DNA from: Actinomadura parmotrematis
GTDB taxonomy: Bacteria; Actinomycetota; Actinomycetes; Streptosporangiales; Streptosporangiaceae
Length of the DNA: 64,000 nt
Reading direction: 5' to 3'
NCBI RefSeq assembly: GCF_019458805.1
Contig: NZ_JAIBOA010000016.1
Location: forward strand, 141,648-205,647
The notes beneath the pieces were generated by a model, which saw only the letters and a list, made by a program, of their open reading frames with translations, made no database searches and was not told where the DNA came from. The translations under genes and the position numbers were made by a program. Below, one piece after another: positions 16,570-25,443 of this stretch. The stretch's first letter is position 1, and every line of letters begins with the position of its first letter.

Positions 16570-19500
16570 TCAGTCCTCGTGCAGCAGCGCCAGCACCGCG
16601 CCGACCGGCAGGGCCGCGCCGCGCGCCCGCGCCTCCTCGAACGCCGCGTCCCCGAGCGCCGCGCGCACCTCGGCGGTCACCCGGGCGGTGTCGGGGTCGC
16701 GGCCCATCGGGGTGCCGCGGAGCTGGACGGCGCCGCCGAGCAGCAGCGCGGCGCGCTCGGCGGCGCCGTCCAGCAGCGCGTCGGCGGCTAGGCCGATCGC
16801 GGCGGCCGAACGGTGCTCGAACACCGGGTGGTCGCGGGACGTCGCGAGGGCCTCGCGGTAGCGGCGCCGGGCCTCGGCCCGGTCGCCCTCGGCGGCGGCG
16901 ACCCAGCCGAGGCCGGTGAGCGCGGCCGCCCGCATCGACTCGGCGAGGAACCGCTCGGTGTCGGCGTCGGCGAGCGCGGTCGCGTAGAGCCGCCGCGCCG
17001 TCGCGAGGTCGCCCTCCAGCCGGGCGATGGTGGCGAGCCCGACGTGCCCGCCGGAGATCTTGTCGGGGGCGCCGGCGCGGCGGGCGTGCGCGATGGCCGT
17101 CGCGTACTCGGCGCGGGCGGCCTCGAGCTCGCCCGCCCGGACGAGGACCTCGGCGCGGCGGCTGCGCAGGTCGGCCTGGTCCTCCTGCGCGCCGAGCTCG
17201 GTGGCGAGCGCGAGCGCCTCGTCGAGCAGGCGGAGGGCGCGCTCGTGCTCGCCGCGCCAGTCGGCGACCTGCGCGAGCGGGTCCAGGGAGTTGGCGATGC
17301 CCCAGCGGTCGCCGAGCGCGCGGAACCCGGTGAGGGCGGTCTCGCACGCGGCCGCGGCGGCGTCCAGGTCGCCGCGGAACTGGGCGAGGAACCCGTAGCT
17401 CATCTCCATCACCGCCTGCGACCAGGGGTCCTGCCCGATCTGCTCCATGAACGCCTCGGGGTCGGTGCGCTCGGGACCGGCGGCGAGCGCCCACAGCACC
17501 ATCGCCGACGGGTGGCGCAGCCGCCGCCCGAGGTTGTTGCCGAGCTCGGTGGCGCGGTCGAGCCAGGCGGCCGCGCGGGCGCCGGGGGACCGGCCCGACA
17601 GCGCGTTGGCGACGCACATGACGTACTCCTCCTCCAGCCCCTCCGGCGGGTCGAGGTCGACGGCCTCCATCAGCCGGACCGACAGCTCGGCGCCCTCGGT
17701 GCGCCCGCGCAGCCACCAGTACCAGGACAGGACGGCGACGAGGCGCAGCGCGAGCGCGGCGTCGAACCCGATCGCGCGGCGCAGCGCGGTGTGCAGGTCG
17801 GCGTGGTCGGCGGCGAGGAGCGCCAGCGCGTCGAGCTGGTCCCCGGCGCGCAGCCGCGGGTCGGCGTCCGCGGCGACCTCCAGGAAGTGCTCCGCGTGCC
17901 GCCGCTCTAGGGCGGCGAGCTCCCCGGACTCCTCCAGCCGCTCGGCGCAGAACGCGCGGATCGTCTCCAGCATCCGGAAGCGGACGCCGTCGGTGTGCAG
18001 CAGCGACTTGTCGGCGAGCTCCAGGACGAGGTCGTCGGCGCCGCACACCCGCTCGGCCGCCTCCAGCGTGAACCCGCCGGCGAAGACGGTGAGGCGCCGG
18101 GCGAGGGCGCGCTCGTCCTCGTCCAGCAGGTCCCAGCTCCACTCGACGACGGCGCGGAGCGTCCGGTGGCGCGGCAGGGCGGTGCGGTCGCCGCGCGACA
18201 GCAGCCGGAACCGGTCGTCCAGCCGCGCCGCGACCTGCCCGACCGGCAGCGACCGCAGGCGCGCGGCGGCCAGCTCGATCGCCAGCGGCAGCCCGTCCAG
18301 CGCCGCGCAGATGCGCCGCACGTCGGCGGCGACGGCGGCGTCCACGGCGAACCCGGGACGGACCGCCGCCGCCCGGTCGGCGAACAGGCGGACGGCGGGG
18401 GAGGCGAGCAGCTCGCCAGGCTCCACCGCCCCCTCGGGGGGCAGCGCGAGCGGCGGCAGCGGCCGCAGCGCCTCGCCGGTGATGCCGAGCGCCTCGCGGC
18501 TGGTGGCGAGGATCCGCAGCCGGGGGCAGCCGGTCAGCAGCCGCCGCACCAGCCGCGCGACGGCCTCGATCACGTGCTCGCAGTTGTCCACCACCAGCAG
18601 CAGCGCCCGGCCCTCCAGGGCCGTGACGAGCCGTTCCTCGACGCCGGGCCCGGCGTCGCCCGGCCCGTGCCGCACCGACGTGTCGCGCAGCCCGACCGCG
18701 TCCGCGACGGCCCGCGCCACGTCCGCCGCGTCCCGGACGGCGGCGAGCTCGGCCATGCGGACCTCGCCGGCCTCGCGCGCCGCGGCCTCGACCGCCAGGC
18801 GCGTCTTGCCGGTCCCGCCGGGCCCGAGCAGCGTCACCAGCCGGCTCTCGCCGAGCATCGCGCCGAGCCGCCGCAGCTCGTCCTCGCGCCCGACGAAGCT
18901 GGTCAGCGGCGCCGGCAGCCGGTTCTCGGCGGCCGCCTTCGGCGCGCCGACGTCGCCCCGCAGGATCGCCAGGTGCACCTCGGCGAGCTCGGCCGACGGG
19001 TCGGCGCCGAGCTCGTCGGCCAGCACCCGCCGCGCGTCCTCGAACACCTCCAGCGCCTCGGCCTGCCGTCCGGCCGCGCACAGCGCCCGCATCAGCAGCC
19101 CCCGCGCCCGCTCGCGCAGCGGATGCTCGGCGACCAGCCCCTGCAACCGCGCCACGACCTCGCCCGGCCGGTCCAGGGACGCCTCGGCCCAGTCCTCCAC
19201 GACCGCGACCCGCAACTCCTCCAACCGCCGCGCCTGCCCCTCGGCGAACGGGACGTCGGCCAGCGCCGCCCCCCGCCACAACCCGAGCGCTTCCTCGAAC
19301 AGCTCCCCGGCCCGCCGCGCCTGCCCGGCATCCAGGGCGCGCCGCCCCTCCTGCGCCAGCCGCTCGAACCGGTGCGCGTCCACCGCGTCGCGGTCCAGGA
19401 CCAGCCGGTACCCGGCCGCCTGCCCCTCCACCAGCGACGCGTCCCCGAGCCCCCGCCGCAGCCGCGACACCTGCGACTGCAACGCGTTGGCGGCGCCCGC

Positions 19501-19665
19501 GGGCGGCTCCTCCCCGTACAGCCCGTCGATCAGCCGCTCGTTGGTCACCAGCCGCCCGGCGTCCAGCGCCAGCAGCGCCAGCAGCGCCCGCACCCGGGGC
19601 CCGCCCACGCTGATGGCCCCGTCCCCGCCCCAGACCTCGACCGGCCCCAGAATCCCGACGCGCAT
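16570..19665 (-). CDS. AfsR/SARP-type regulator with NB-ARC ATPase and TPRs
   Basis: About 1031 aa from ATG 19665 (MRVGILGPVEVWGG). Residues 1-95 are an OmpR-type winged helix (GGPRVRALLALLALDAGRLV), and 100-245 the bacterial transcriptional activation domain. NB-ARC begins near 265 with SFVGREDELRRLGAMLG, P-loop LLGPGGTGKTRLA, Walker B LLLVVDNCEHV and the GLPLAIELAAAR motif. The last 400 residues are helical TPR-like repeats. Such regulators activate secondary-metabolite or developmental genes and are gated by nucleotide and ligand. No biosynthetic cluster is visible beside it. Confidence 0.92.
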   Translation of the reverse strand: MRVGILGPVEVWGGDGAISVGGPRVRALLALLALDAGRLVTNERLIDGLYGEEPPAGAANALQSQVSRLRRGLGDASLVEGQAAGYRLVLDRDAVDAHRFERLAQEGRRALDAGQARRAGELFEEALGLWRGAALADVPFAEGQARRLEELRVAVVEDWAEASLDRPGEVVARLQGLVAEHPLRERARGLLMRALCAAGRQAEALEVFEDARRVLADELGADPSAELAEVHLAILRGDVGAPKAAAENRLPAPLTSFVGREDELRRLGAMLGESRLVTLLGPGGTGKTRLAVEAAAREAGEVRMAELAAVRDAADVARAVADAVGLRDTSVRHGPGDAGPGVEERLVTALEGRALLLVVDNCEHVIEAVARLVRRLLTGCPRLRILATSREALGITGEALRPLPPLALPPEGAVEPGELLASPAVRLFADRAAAVRPGFAVDAAVAADVRRICAALDGLPLAIELAAARLRSLPVGQVAARLDDRFRLLSRGDRTALPRHRTLRAVVEWSWDLLDEDERALARRLTVFAGGFTLEAAERVCGADDLVLELADKSLLHTDGVRFRMLETIRAFCAERLEESGELAALERRHAEHFLEVAADADPRLRAGDQLDALALLAADHADLHTALRRAIGFDAALALRLVAVLSWYWWLRGRTEGAELSVRLMEAVDLDPPEGLEEEYVMCVANALSGRSPGARAAAWLDRATELGNNLGRRLRHPSAMVLWALAAGPERTDPEAFMEQIGQDPWSQAVMEMSYGFLAQFRGDLDAAAAACETALTGFRALGDRWGIANSLDPLAQVADWRGEHERALRLLDEALALATELGAQEDQADLRSRRAEVLVRAGELEAARAEYATAIAHARRAGAPDKISGGHVGLATIARLEGDLATARRLYATALADADTERFLAESMRAAALTGLGWVAAAEGDRAEARRRYREALATSRDHPVFEHRSAAAIGLAADALLDGAAERAALLLGGAVQLRGTPMGRDPDTARVTAEVRAALGDAAFEEARARGAALPVGAVLALLHED

Positions 19666-19699
19666 GCCCGGATTCTCCCGCACGTTCCGACCGGACGGC

Positions 19700-20893
19700 T
19701 CAGCGTTCGCCGTCGGGGTCCAGCGGGTCGTAGGAGCGGTCGACCACGACGAACAGGACGCGGGCCTCGGGGTGGCCGAGCACGGCCGCCTCCACCAGGT
19801 GCATGCGGGCCTCGCCGACGCGGCCGCGGGCCAGCAGCATGAGCGCGAGCCCGTACATGGCCGGGGCGTGCCCGACGCGGGCGGCGGCCCGGTAGTAGCT
19901 CTCGGCGCCGATGACGCCGTACCGCCCGGACCGGTACCGGTGGGCGATGCGCGAGTACCCGGGGAGCGCCAGCTTGTAGCCGATCGTCGCGGCGAGCTCG
20001 CGGCGCTGGCCGGGCGGGGCGTCCAGCAGCATCTGGGCGACCAGGTCCCGGCCGGCGGCGGCCTTCTCCAGCCACGCCCCGGCCTCGCTGGGCCGGTCGT
20101 GGCACAGCAGGAGCAGCCCGAGGCGGCCCGCCGCGTCGTGGTCGCCCTGCTCGGCGGCGCCCAGCAGGTCCACCCCGTGCGAACCGAACATGGTGCGGTA
20201 GCGCTGCGCCGTCAGCGGCTCCAGCCAGCCGGCGATCTTGTCGTCCTCCCAGAGGACGCCCGCGTGCAGCGCGCCGAGGCCGTCGCCGCCTTCGCCGCCG
20301 TCGGCGTCCCCGCCGGACTCGGACGCGGGCGGTGGCGCGCCCGCCGCGCCGCCGGGCAGCGCCTGCGGCCCCGTCGTCGCCACCGCGTAGGCGGCCGCCG
20401 GCGCGGACCCCACCAGCGGCGGGCCGCGGTGCGCGGCGCGGTCGCCGCCGGGGGCGGGCTCCTCGTCGGCGGCCGCGTCCTCGGCCGCGCCGCCGCCGAC
20501 GCGTCCCGGCGCACCCCTGCCCCGGGACGCGTCGGCGGCGAGGTGGGCGGTGTAGCGGTCCGCCCACTCGGTCAGGACCGCGTGGTCGGGCGGCGGGCCG
20601 AGGCCCTGGCGGGCGCGGTGCTCGTGGCAGGCGGCGACGAAGCTGAGCACCCAGGGCAGGGAGGGCCAGGAGGCGCGCCGGCCGGCCAGCCGGTCGCTGA
20701 GCCCGGTGAGCGAGAGGGGTTGCAACTGCACCTGCCGCGCGACCGGCTGTTTCAGCACCCGTTCGGAGGCCCGGACCATATCTCGGAGGCCGGGCCGGCC
20801 GCACCGCACGCGCAGGTCCCCCAGCTCGTCCATGATCGCGCCCAGCGGCGTGCCGTCCGAAGGCTCGATGGTCATAGCGTCGCCTGTCTCCAT
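19700..20893 (-). CDS. XRE-like HTH protein with Sel1/TPR-like C-terminus
   Basis: About 397 aa from ATG 20893, with GGAG abutting the start; ATG 20875 (MTIEPSDG) is an alternative. The N-terminal 90 residues follow the actinobacterial HTH pattern: LGDLRVRCGRPGLRDMVRAS, then LSDRLAGRRASWPSLPWVLS and VAACHEHRAR. A low-complexity Ala/Gly/Pro linker spans about 120-220. The C-terminal part has Sel1-like helical repeats (AAEQGDHDAAGRLGLLLLCH, YYRAAARVGHAPAMYGLALM). It is probably a signalling or transcription-related scaffold; the function is unknown. Confidence 0.72.
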   Translation of the reverse strand: METGDAMTIEPSDGTPLGAIMDELGDLRVRCGRPGLRDMVRASERVLKQPVARQVQLQPLSLTGLSDRLAGRRASWPSLPWVLSFVAACHEHRARQGLGPPPDHAVLTEWADRYTAHLAADASRGRGAPGRVGGGAAEDAAADEEPAPGGDRAAHRGPPLVGSAPAAAYAVATTGPQALPGGAAGAPPPASESGGDADGGEGGDGLGALHAGVLWEDDKIAGWLEPLTAQRYRTMFGSHGVDLLGAAEQGDHDAAGRLGLLLLCHDRPSEAGAWLEKAAAGRDLVAQMLLDAPPGQRRELAATIGYKLALPGYSRIAHRYRSGRYGVIGAESYYRAAARVGHAPAMYGLALMLLARGRVGEARMHLVEAAVLGHPEARVLFVVVDRSYDPLDPDGER

Positions 20894-21247
20894 TCTCCGC
20901 CGCGGCGGGCGAACGGTTGTCCGTTCACGGAGGAACGCTCTCACCCGGGAGATCCACCCGGGGGGCGAAATGTGGAATTCGCGGTGTTCTGTTTTGTTCC
21001 GCCCCAGGTCAGCGCTCTGCCCGGAGCCGTGCGGCAGCGTCACGGGACGCAGGGGGGAACGGCTGGAATGGGGTTCCAATTCGACCGCCGGAAATGCCGC
21101 CCGCCGCCCGCGCGTGCGGGCTCCGGCCGGGCACGGCGTTCCGGGATGTTCCGATCCGTTCCGATGGCCCGTTATGCCGGACGCCGCCGGCCGGGGGCTG
21201 CCTTACTGGTCCCGTCCGCATCATCGGTCCACGGGAGTCACTCTTCC
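20894..21247. promoter_or_regulatory. 354-bp divergent intergenic region
   Basis: Non-coding gap between the HTH/repeat gene (minus) and the small gene at 21248 (plus). Part of it (20960-21080) is less GC-rich, with GGAATTCGCGGTGTTCTGTT and AATTCGACCGCCGGAAAT, fitting two divergent promoters. GGGAG near 21233 may serve the rightward gene. I see no long repeat. Confidence 0.45.
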
Positions 21248-21466
21248 ATGTCGATTGCCACATTTGACACGATCCGTCGACTTTCGTCGCAGCGAGCGCG
21301 GCAGGCGCCCCGCGACGGCGACGAGCACCTGGTGCACCTGCTCATGGCGCACTGGGCGCTGCACACCGGCAGGCCGCTGCCCGCCAAGAGCTCCTCGGCC
21401 ATGACCGAGGACGAGCTGCTGGACTTCTGGGCCGACCCGGTCCTGGCGGGACCGGCCTCCACCTGA
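21248..21466 (+). CDS. Small conserved-looking protein of unknown function
   Basis: 72 aa from ATG 21248 (MSIATFDTIRRLSSQRARQA), ending PVLAGPAST. No recognised domain; moderately charged and helical, with HLVHLLMAHWALHTGRPLP as its most structured stretch. Codon use is like real genes in the region. It ends 44 bp before the cyclase-like gene on the same strand and probably forms a two-gene unit with it. Confidence 0.6.
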   Translation: MSIATFDTIRRLSSQRARQAPRDGDEHLVHLLMAHWALHTGRPLPAKSSSAMTEDELLDFWADPVLAGPAST

Positions 21467-21510
21467 CCGCCCCGCGGCACCGCCCGCATCCGACCACCGA
21501 GGAACCCCCG

Positions 21511-22197
21511 ATGATCGACGACCGCGCCGCCCCCGGCGGCACCGACGGCGACGACCCCCGCCCCCGCCCGCCCGCCGGCCCCGCCCCCGCGCGCCTGGAC
21601 CCCGGCCCCTACGGCCCCTGGGCGCGCCACACCCTCCTCGCCACCGACATCGTCGGCTTCGGCGCCCGCCACCGCGACGACCGGATCGCCCTGCACCTGC
21701 GCCGCGCCATGTACACGGCGCTGGCCGAAGCCCTGGCCATGACGGGCCTGATCCTGGCCGACTGCCACCACGAGGACCGGGGCGACGGCGCGCTCGTCGT
21801 CGCGCCCGCCGCCTGGCCGGCGGCCCTGCTGCTCGACCCGCTCGCCCACCACCTGACCGCGAGCCTGCGCGCCCTCAACGCCCTCGCCGGCGACGCCGCG
21901 CGCCTGCGCCTCCGCGTGGCCGTCCACGCCGGCCTCGTGCAGCGCGACCAGCACGGCCTGGCCGGCCGCGCCCTGGTCGACCTCTTCCGCCTCCTGGAGG
22001 CCCCGGCCTTCAAGGAGGCGATCGCCGCGTCCCCGGCGGACCTCGGCGTCGCGGTGTCCGACGAGTTCTACACCGAGACCGTCCGCAGCGGCCTGGTCAA
22101 CCGCGCCGCCTACAGCCCGCTGCCGGTCGTCCTTAAGGAGGCCCGCGCCACCGCCCGCGTCTGGTTCCCGCCCCGCTACGGCCCCGGGCGGCGGTGA
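21511..22197 (+). CDS. Class III nucleotide-cyclase-like domain protein
   Basis: 228 aa. After a Pro-rich start, the sequence follows the GGDEF/cyclase homology core: LLATDIVGFGARHRDD, with the first metal Asp in TDIVGF; EDRGDGALVV, with the second Asp in RGDG; and RLRLRVAVHAG. Later purine- and transition-state-binding positions of true cyclases are not obvious, and the C-terminal half is short. It may bind rather than cyclise nucleotides. Proteins of this type occur with STAND and effector modules in actinobacteria; here it is paired with a small upstream protein. Confidence 0.72.
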   Translation: MIDDRAAPGGTDGDDPRPRPPAGPAPARLDPGPYGPWARHTLLATDIVGFGARHRDDRIALHLRRAMYTALAEALAMTGLILADCHHEDRGDGALVVAPAAWPAALLLDPLAHHLTASLRALNALAGDAARLRLRVAVHAGLVQRDQHGLAGRALVDLFRLLEAPAFKEAIAASPADLGVAVSDEFYTETVRSGLVNRAAYSPLPVVLKEARATARVWFPPRYGPGRR

Positions 22198-22259
22198 CGG
22201 GAGCGGGCGGGCCTGCCAGGGTAGGAGCGGATCACCGCTCACGCGCCCCGGAGGCCCGC

Positions 22260-22694
22260 ATGACCGAGATCGAGACCGTCACCGCGTTCCTGTCCGCCCT
22301 GGAGGACCTCGACGTCGACCGCGCCCTGGCGCTCTGCTCCCCGGACATCGTCTACCAGAACGTCCCGCTGCCGCCCGCCCGCGGCATCAAGGCGTTCGAG
22401 CGCCAGATGCGCGGCATGGCCCGCTATGGCACCGGCTTCGAGGCCCGCCTCCACAACATCGCCGCCACCGCCTCCGGCACCGTCCTCACCGAGCGCACCG
22501 ACGTCCTGGAAAAGGGCGCCTGGCGCGCCGAGTTCTGGGTCTGCGGCACCTTCGAGCTGCGCGACGGCAAGATCACCCTCTGGCGGGACTACTTCGACTG
22601 GCCCACCTTCCTCGCCGCCTCAGCCAAGGGCCTCGCCACCGCCGCCCTCACCTCCCTCCGCAAGACCCGCACCCGCCCCGCCGCCCGCCGCTGA
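22260..22694 (+). CDS. NTF2-like/limonene-epoxide-hydrolase family protein
   Basis: 144 aa from ATG 22260 with GGAGG 8 nt upstream. SnoaL/LEH fold: an N-terminal helix (VTAFLSALEDLDVDRALALC), then VYQNVPLPPARGIKAFERQM, and a C-terminal FELRDGKITLWRDYFDWPTF. In limonene-1,2-epoxide hydrolases an Asp-Arg-Asp triad activates water, and Arg and Asp are present in WRDYFD. It may hydrolyse a small epoxide; the substrate is unknown. Its stop lies inside an inverted repeat shared with the convergent helicase gene. Confidence 0.82.
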   Translation: MTEIETVTAFLSALEDLDVDRALALCSPDIVYQNVPLPPARGIKAFERQMRGMARYGTGFEARLHNIAATASGTVLTERTDVLEKGAWRAEFWVCGTFELRDGKITLWRDYFDWPTFLAASAKGLATAALTSLRKTRTRPAARR

Positions 22695-22733
22695 GCGGTC
22701 GGCGCCGGCTCTCCGCCGCCCGCTCAGCGGCGG
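22685..22733. terminator. Inverted repeat spanning two convergent stop codons
   Basis: CCGCCGCTGAGCGG (22685-22698) and its exact complement (22720-22733) form a 14-bp stem around a 21-nt loop. The arms hold the TGA of the NTF2-like gene and the TGA of the helicase gene on the other strand. It is likely a bidirectional terminator. Confidence 0.7.
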
Positions 22734-25351
22734 TCGCCGGGCGCGGCGCGGCCGAGAGCGAGGGGGACGCGGTTGCCGCGCCAGTGCCCGTCCTCCAGCC
22801 AGAGGACGTTGACGCCGAACGCCTCGTCCAGCGTCTCGGCCGCCCAGTCCTCGACCGGTTCGCCGGGCAGCACGACGAAGCGGTGGTCGGCGGTCTCGCC
22901 CTCGGCGTGCGCGGCCTCCATGAGGCGCAGCACCGCCTCGCGCAGGTCGAGGTAGGCGCGCCGGTCCTCGCCGAGCACCTCGTACAGCACCGTGCCGGCG
23001 GGGCCGTCGCAGACGGCGTCGACGACGGGGGTGGAGGTGGGGGCGAGCCCGGCGCTGAACAGGTCGCTGAGCAGGCGGTGCCGCAGGTGCTCGTGGATGT
23101 TGCACCGCCGCTCGTCGCGGACGCTGCCCTCCAGCGCCGCGACGAAGCGGTCGAAGCCCTCCGCCGGCGCGCCGGCGGCCCCGCCCGTACCGGGCCGGTC
23201 CGTGCTGGTGTCGGTCATGTCCTCTTCCTGCGATCGTTCGGTCCGCTCGCCGTCCTCGTCCGGCCCGACGGGGATCGGGGCGCCGTGCACGACGGTCAGG
23301 GACTGGGTGCAGCGCGTCAGCGCGACGTACAGCCCGCCGGCCCCGGCGGGCTCCTGCGCGGCGATCTCGGCGGGCTCGGCGAGCACGACGTGGTCGAACT
23401 CCAGTCCCTTGGCCTGTGCGGCGGTGAGCACGTGGACGCCCGCCGGCGCGCCCGTCCGCAGCGCGGACCGCCGCCGGTCGGGAACGATCAGCGCGACGGA
23501 GCGGTCCGCGCCGTCGGCCGCGGCGCGCACCGCTCGGGCGGCGTCCAGCGCGGCGGCGTCCACCTCGGCGCCGTCGACGGGCACCAGCGACAGGGCGCCG
23601 TCGACCGGCCGGACCGAACGGGGGAAGGCGGTGCCGGGGGCGAGGCGCCGGGCCAGCGGTTCGGCGAACTCCATCACCTGCTGCGGCACGCGGTAACCGA
23701 CGTCGAGTTCGGCGAGGTGGCGCTCGGCGCCGGGGCCGAGCAGCGCGGCGAGCTCGTCCCAGCCGGCGTAGCGGTGCGGGCCGGTCGCCTGGGCGAGGTC
23801 GCCGAGCACAGTCATCGAGCCGGTCGGGCAGCGCCGGGCGAGGGAGCGGGCCTGCATGGGGGTGAGGTCCTGCGCCTCGTCGACCACCAGGTGCGGGTAG
23901 CGGCGAGGGCCCTCGCCGGAGATGAGGACGCGCAGCTCCTCCAGGCAGACGAGGTCGGCGAGTGTCCAGGGCTCCTGCTCCAGGCGGGCGGCCCGCCCCC
24001 GCAGGATCGCGGCCTGCTCGGCGCCGTCCAGGATGCCCTGCGCGGCCTTGTGCAGCAGGACGGGATCGGTGAGCAGGTCGCGCAGCACCCGCTCGGCGGT
24101 GAGCTTCGGCCATAGCCGGCCGACGAGCCGCGTTACGTGGGCGTGCCGAGCGATCCGCTCGGGCAGCGTCCTGTCCTGCCGTCCCTGGTGCTGGAGCCCG
24201 TACCGCTCCACGAGCAGTTCCACGAGCGCGTCGGCGAACCGCGCCCGCCGCGCCTCGTAGGTGGGCGCGTCCCGGTGGGCGTCGGCCAGCGCCTTGAGCT
24301 CGTCGAGGGAGGCCGACAGGTGGGTGCCCTCGAAGGCGGCGACGAAGCCGCCGTGCGCCGCGCGGCGGGCGAGCACGCCGCGCCCGCTCTGCGCGTCGAG
24401 GGCGTTGCGCAGCACCGCCGCCATGCGCAGGTCGGCCTTCACGGCGCGGGCGGCGGGCGCGTCGGTGCCCTTGGCGCCGTCCACCGCGGTGCGCCGCCCG
24501 GTCCGGGCCGCGTCGGCCGCCGTGCCGGCGCCGGGCCGCTCCCAGAGCAGGTCCAGCGCGACCATGCGCACGTCGTGGGTGCCGAGCTGCGGGAGGACGC
24601 CGCGCACGTGCTCCAGGAAGCCGCGGTGCGGCCCGACGACGAGGACCTCGCCCGGCTTGAACAGCTTGTTGAACAGCAGCCAGGACACCCGGTGCAGGCC
24701 GACGGCGGTCTTGCCGGTGCCGGGTCCGCCCTGCACCACCAGCAGGCCCGCGCGCTCGTCGGCGACGAGTGCGAGCTGCTCGCGCTGGATCGTCTCGACG
24801 ATGTCGCGCATGCGGCCGTCGCGCGCCCGCCCGAGCTCGTCCAGCAGCAGGTCGCGCAGCTCCCGCACGGTGTCGCGGGTCGGCGGCGGCGCCGTCGCGG
24901 CCGGCACGCCGTTCCGCAGCGGCCGCACCAGGACGTCCCGGTATCCCCGCACTTTGGGGCCCTTGCAGGTCAGGTCGCGGCGCAGCATGACCTCACCGGG
25001 GTCCTCGGGGCGGGCGAGCAGCCACCGGGTGGCCTGGCGGGTCTGCCAGTTGGCCACCACCAGGTCGTGCTCGTCGTCGAACACCGAGGCGCGCCCGATG
25101 TAGCAGGTGCGGACGCGGCCCTCGTCCAGCGCGTCGATGCGATGCATGACGAGGGAGGCGCCCGCGAGGGCGTCCTCGGTGCGCAGCTCGGGCGGGAGGG
25201 TGGGGATGAAGGCGGTTCCGGCGTGGGCGTCGGTGCGCTCGTCGCGGCGGGCCCGCTGCGCGCGGTTCTCGCGCAGCGGGCGCTCGTAGCACTCGTAGGC
25301 GTGGTCGACCGCGCGCTGCTCGGCGGCGATGATGGCGGCCCGGTCGGGCAC
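22724..25351 (-). CDS. HelD-type UvrD/Rep helicase with extra C-terminal domain
   Basis: 875 aa from GTG 25351, with GGGAG 8 nt upstream. The first 730 residues match actinobacterial HelD, which binds RNA polymerase and recycles stalled complexes. The N-terminal arm is coiled (IIAAEQRAVDHAYECYERPL), Walker A is VQGGPGTGKTAVGLHRVSW, Walker B is LVVDEAQDLTPMQ, and the late helicase motif is GGLYVALTRCTQSLTVVHG. Residues 760-875 are an additional alpha/beta domain absent from ordinary HelD (HEHLRHRLLSDLFSAG, GTVLYEVLGEDRRAYLDLRE). An internal ATG at 23218 with AGGAAGAGGA ahead of it could also express this domain alone (165 aa). Confidence 0.86.
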   Translation of the reverse strand: MPDRAAIIAAEQRAVDHAYECYERPLRENRAQRARRDERTDAHAGTAFIPTLPPELRTEDALAGASLVMHRIDALDEGRVRTCYIGRASVFDDEHDLVVANWQTRQATRWLLARPEDPGEVMLRRDLTCKGPKVRGYRDVLVRPLRNGVPAATAPPPTRDTVRELRDLLLDELGRARDGRMRDIVETIQREQLALVADERAGLLVVQGGPGTGKTAVGLHRVSWLLFNKLFKPGEVLVVGPHRGFLEHVRGVLPQLGTHDVRMVALDLLWERPGAGTAADAARTGRRTAVDGAKGTDAPAARAVKADLRMAAVLRNALDAQSGRGVLARRAAHGGFVAAFEGTHLSASLDELKALADAHRDAPTYEARRARFADALVELLVERYGLQHQGRQDRTLPERIARHAHVTRLVGRLWPKLTAERVLRDLLTDPVLLHKAAQGILDGAEQAAILRGRAARLEQEPWTLADLVCLEELRVLISGEGPRRYPHLVVDEAQDLTPMQARSLARRCPTGSMTVLGDLAQATGPHRYAGWDELAALLGPGAERHLAELDVGYRVPQQVMEFAEPLARRLAPGTAFPRSVRPVDGALSLVPVDGAEVDAAALDAARAVRAAADGADRSVALIVPDRRRSALRTGAPAGVHVLTAAQAKGLEFDHVVLAEPAEIAAQEPAGAGGLYVALTRCTQSLTVVHGAPIPVGPDEDGERTERSQEEDMTDTSTDRPGTGGAAGAPAEGFDRFVAALEGSVRDERRCNIHEHLRHRLLSDLFSAGLAPTSTPVVDAVCDGPAGTVLYEVLGEDRRAYLDLREAVLRLMEAAHAEGETADHRFVVLPGEPVEDWAAETLDEAFGVNVLWLEDGHWRGNRVPLALGRAAPGDRR

Positions 25352-25421
25352 CTGGCTGCTCCCTTCGACGTCCTCCGGGCGCGGCCGGAGAGAGGGCGTT
25401 GATCATTCGACGCCGGTGGGC

Positions 25422-25443
25422 GACCGCCGGTTTACCGGCGGTC
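25422..25443 (-). terminator. Hairpin terminator after DUF4352 gene
   Basis: GACCGCCGGT and ACCGGCGGTC form a 10-bp perfect stem separated by TT. It overlaps the stop codon of the DUF4352 gene (25442-25444) and lies 70 bp before the HelD start, so it should separate the two same-strand transcripts. Confidence 0.75.

Noticed and set aside
16957..16990. Short GTCG/GGTGTC tandem repeats in MFS and regulator genes
   Set aside because: They encode simple residue runs in coding sequence and reflect codon bias; there are no spacers as in CRISPR.
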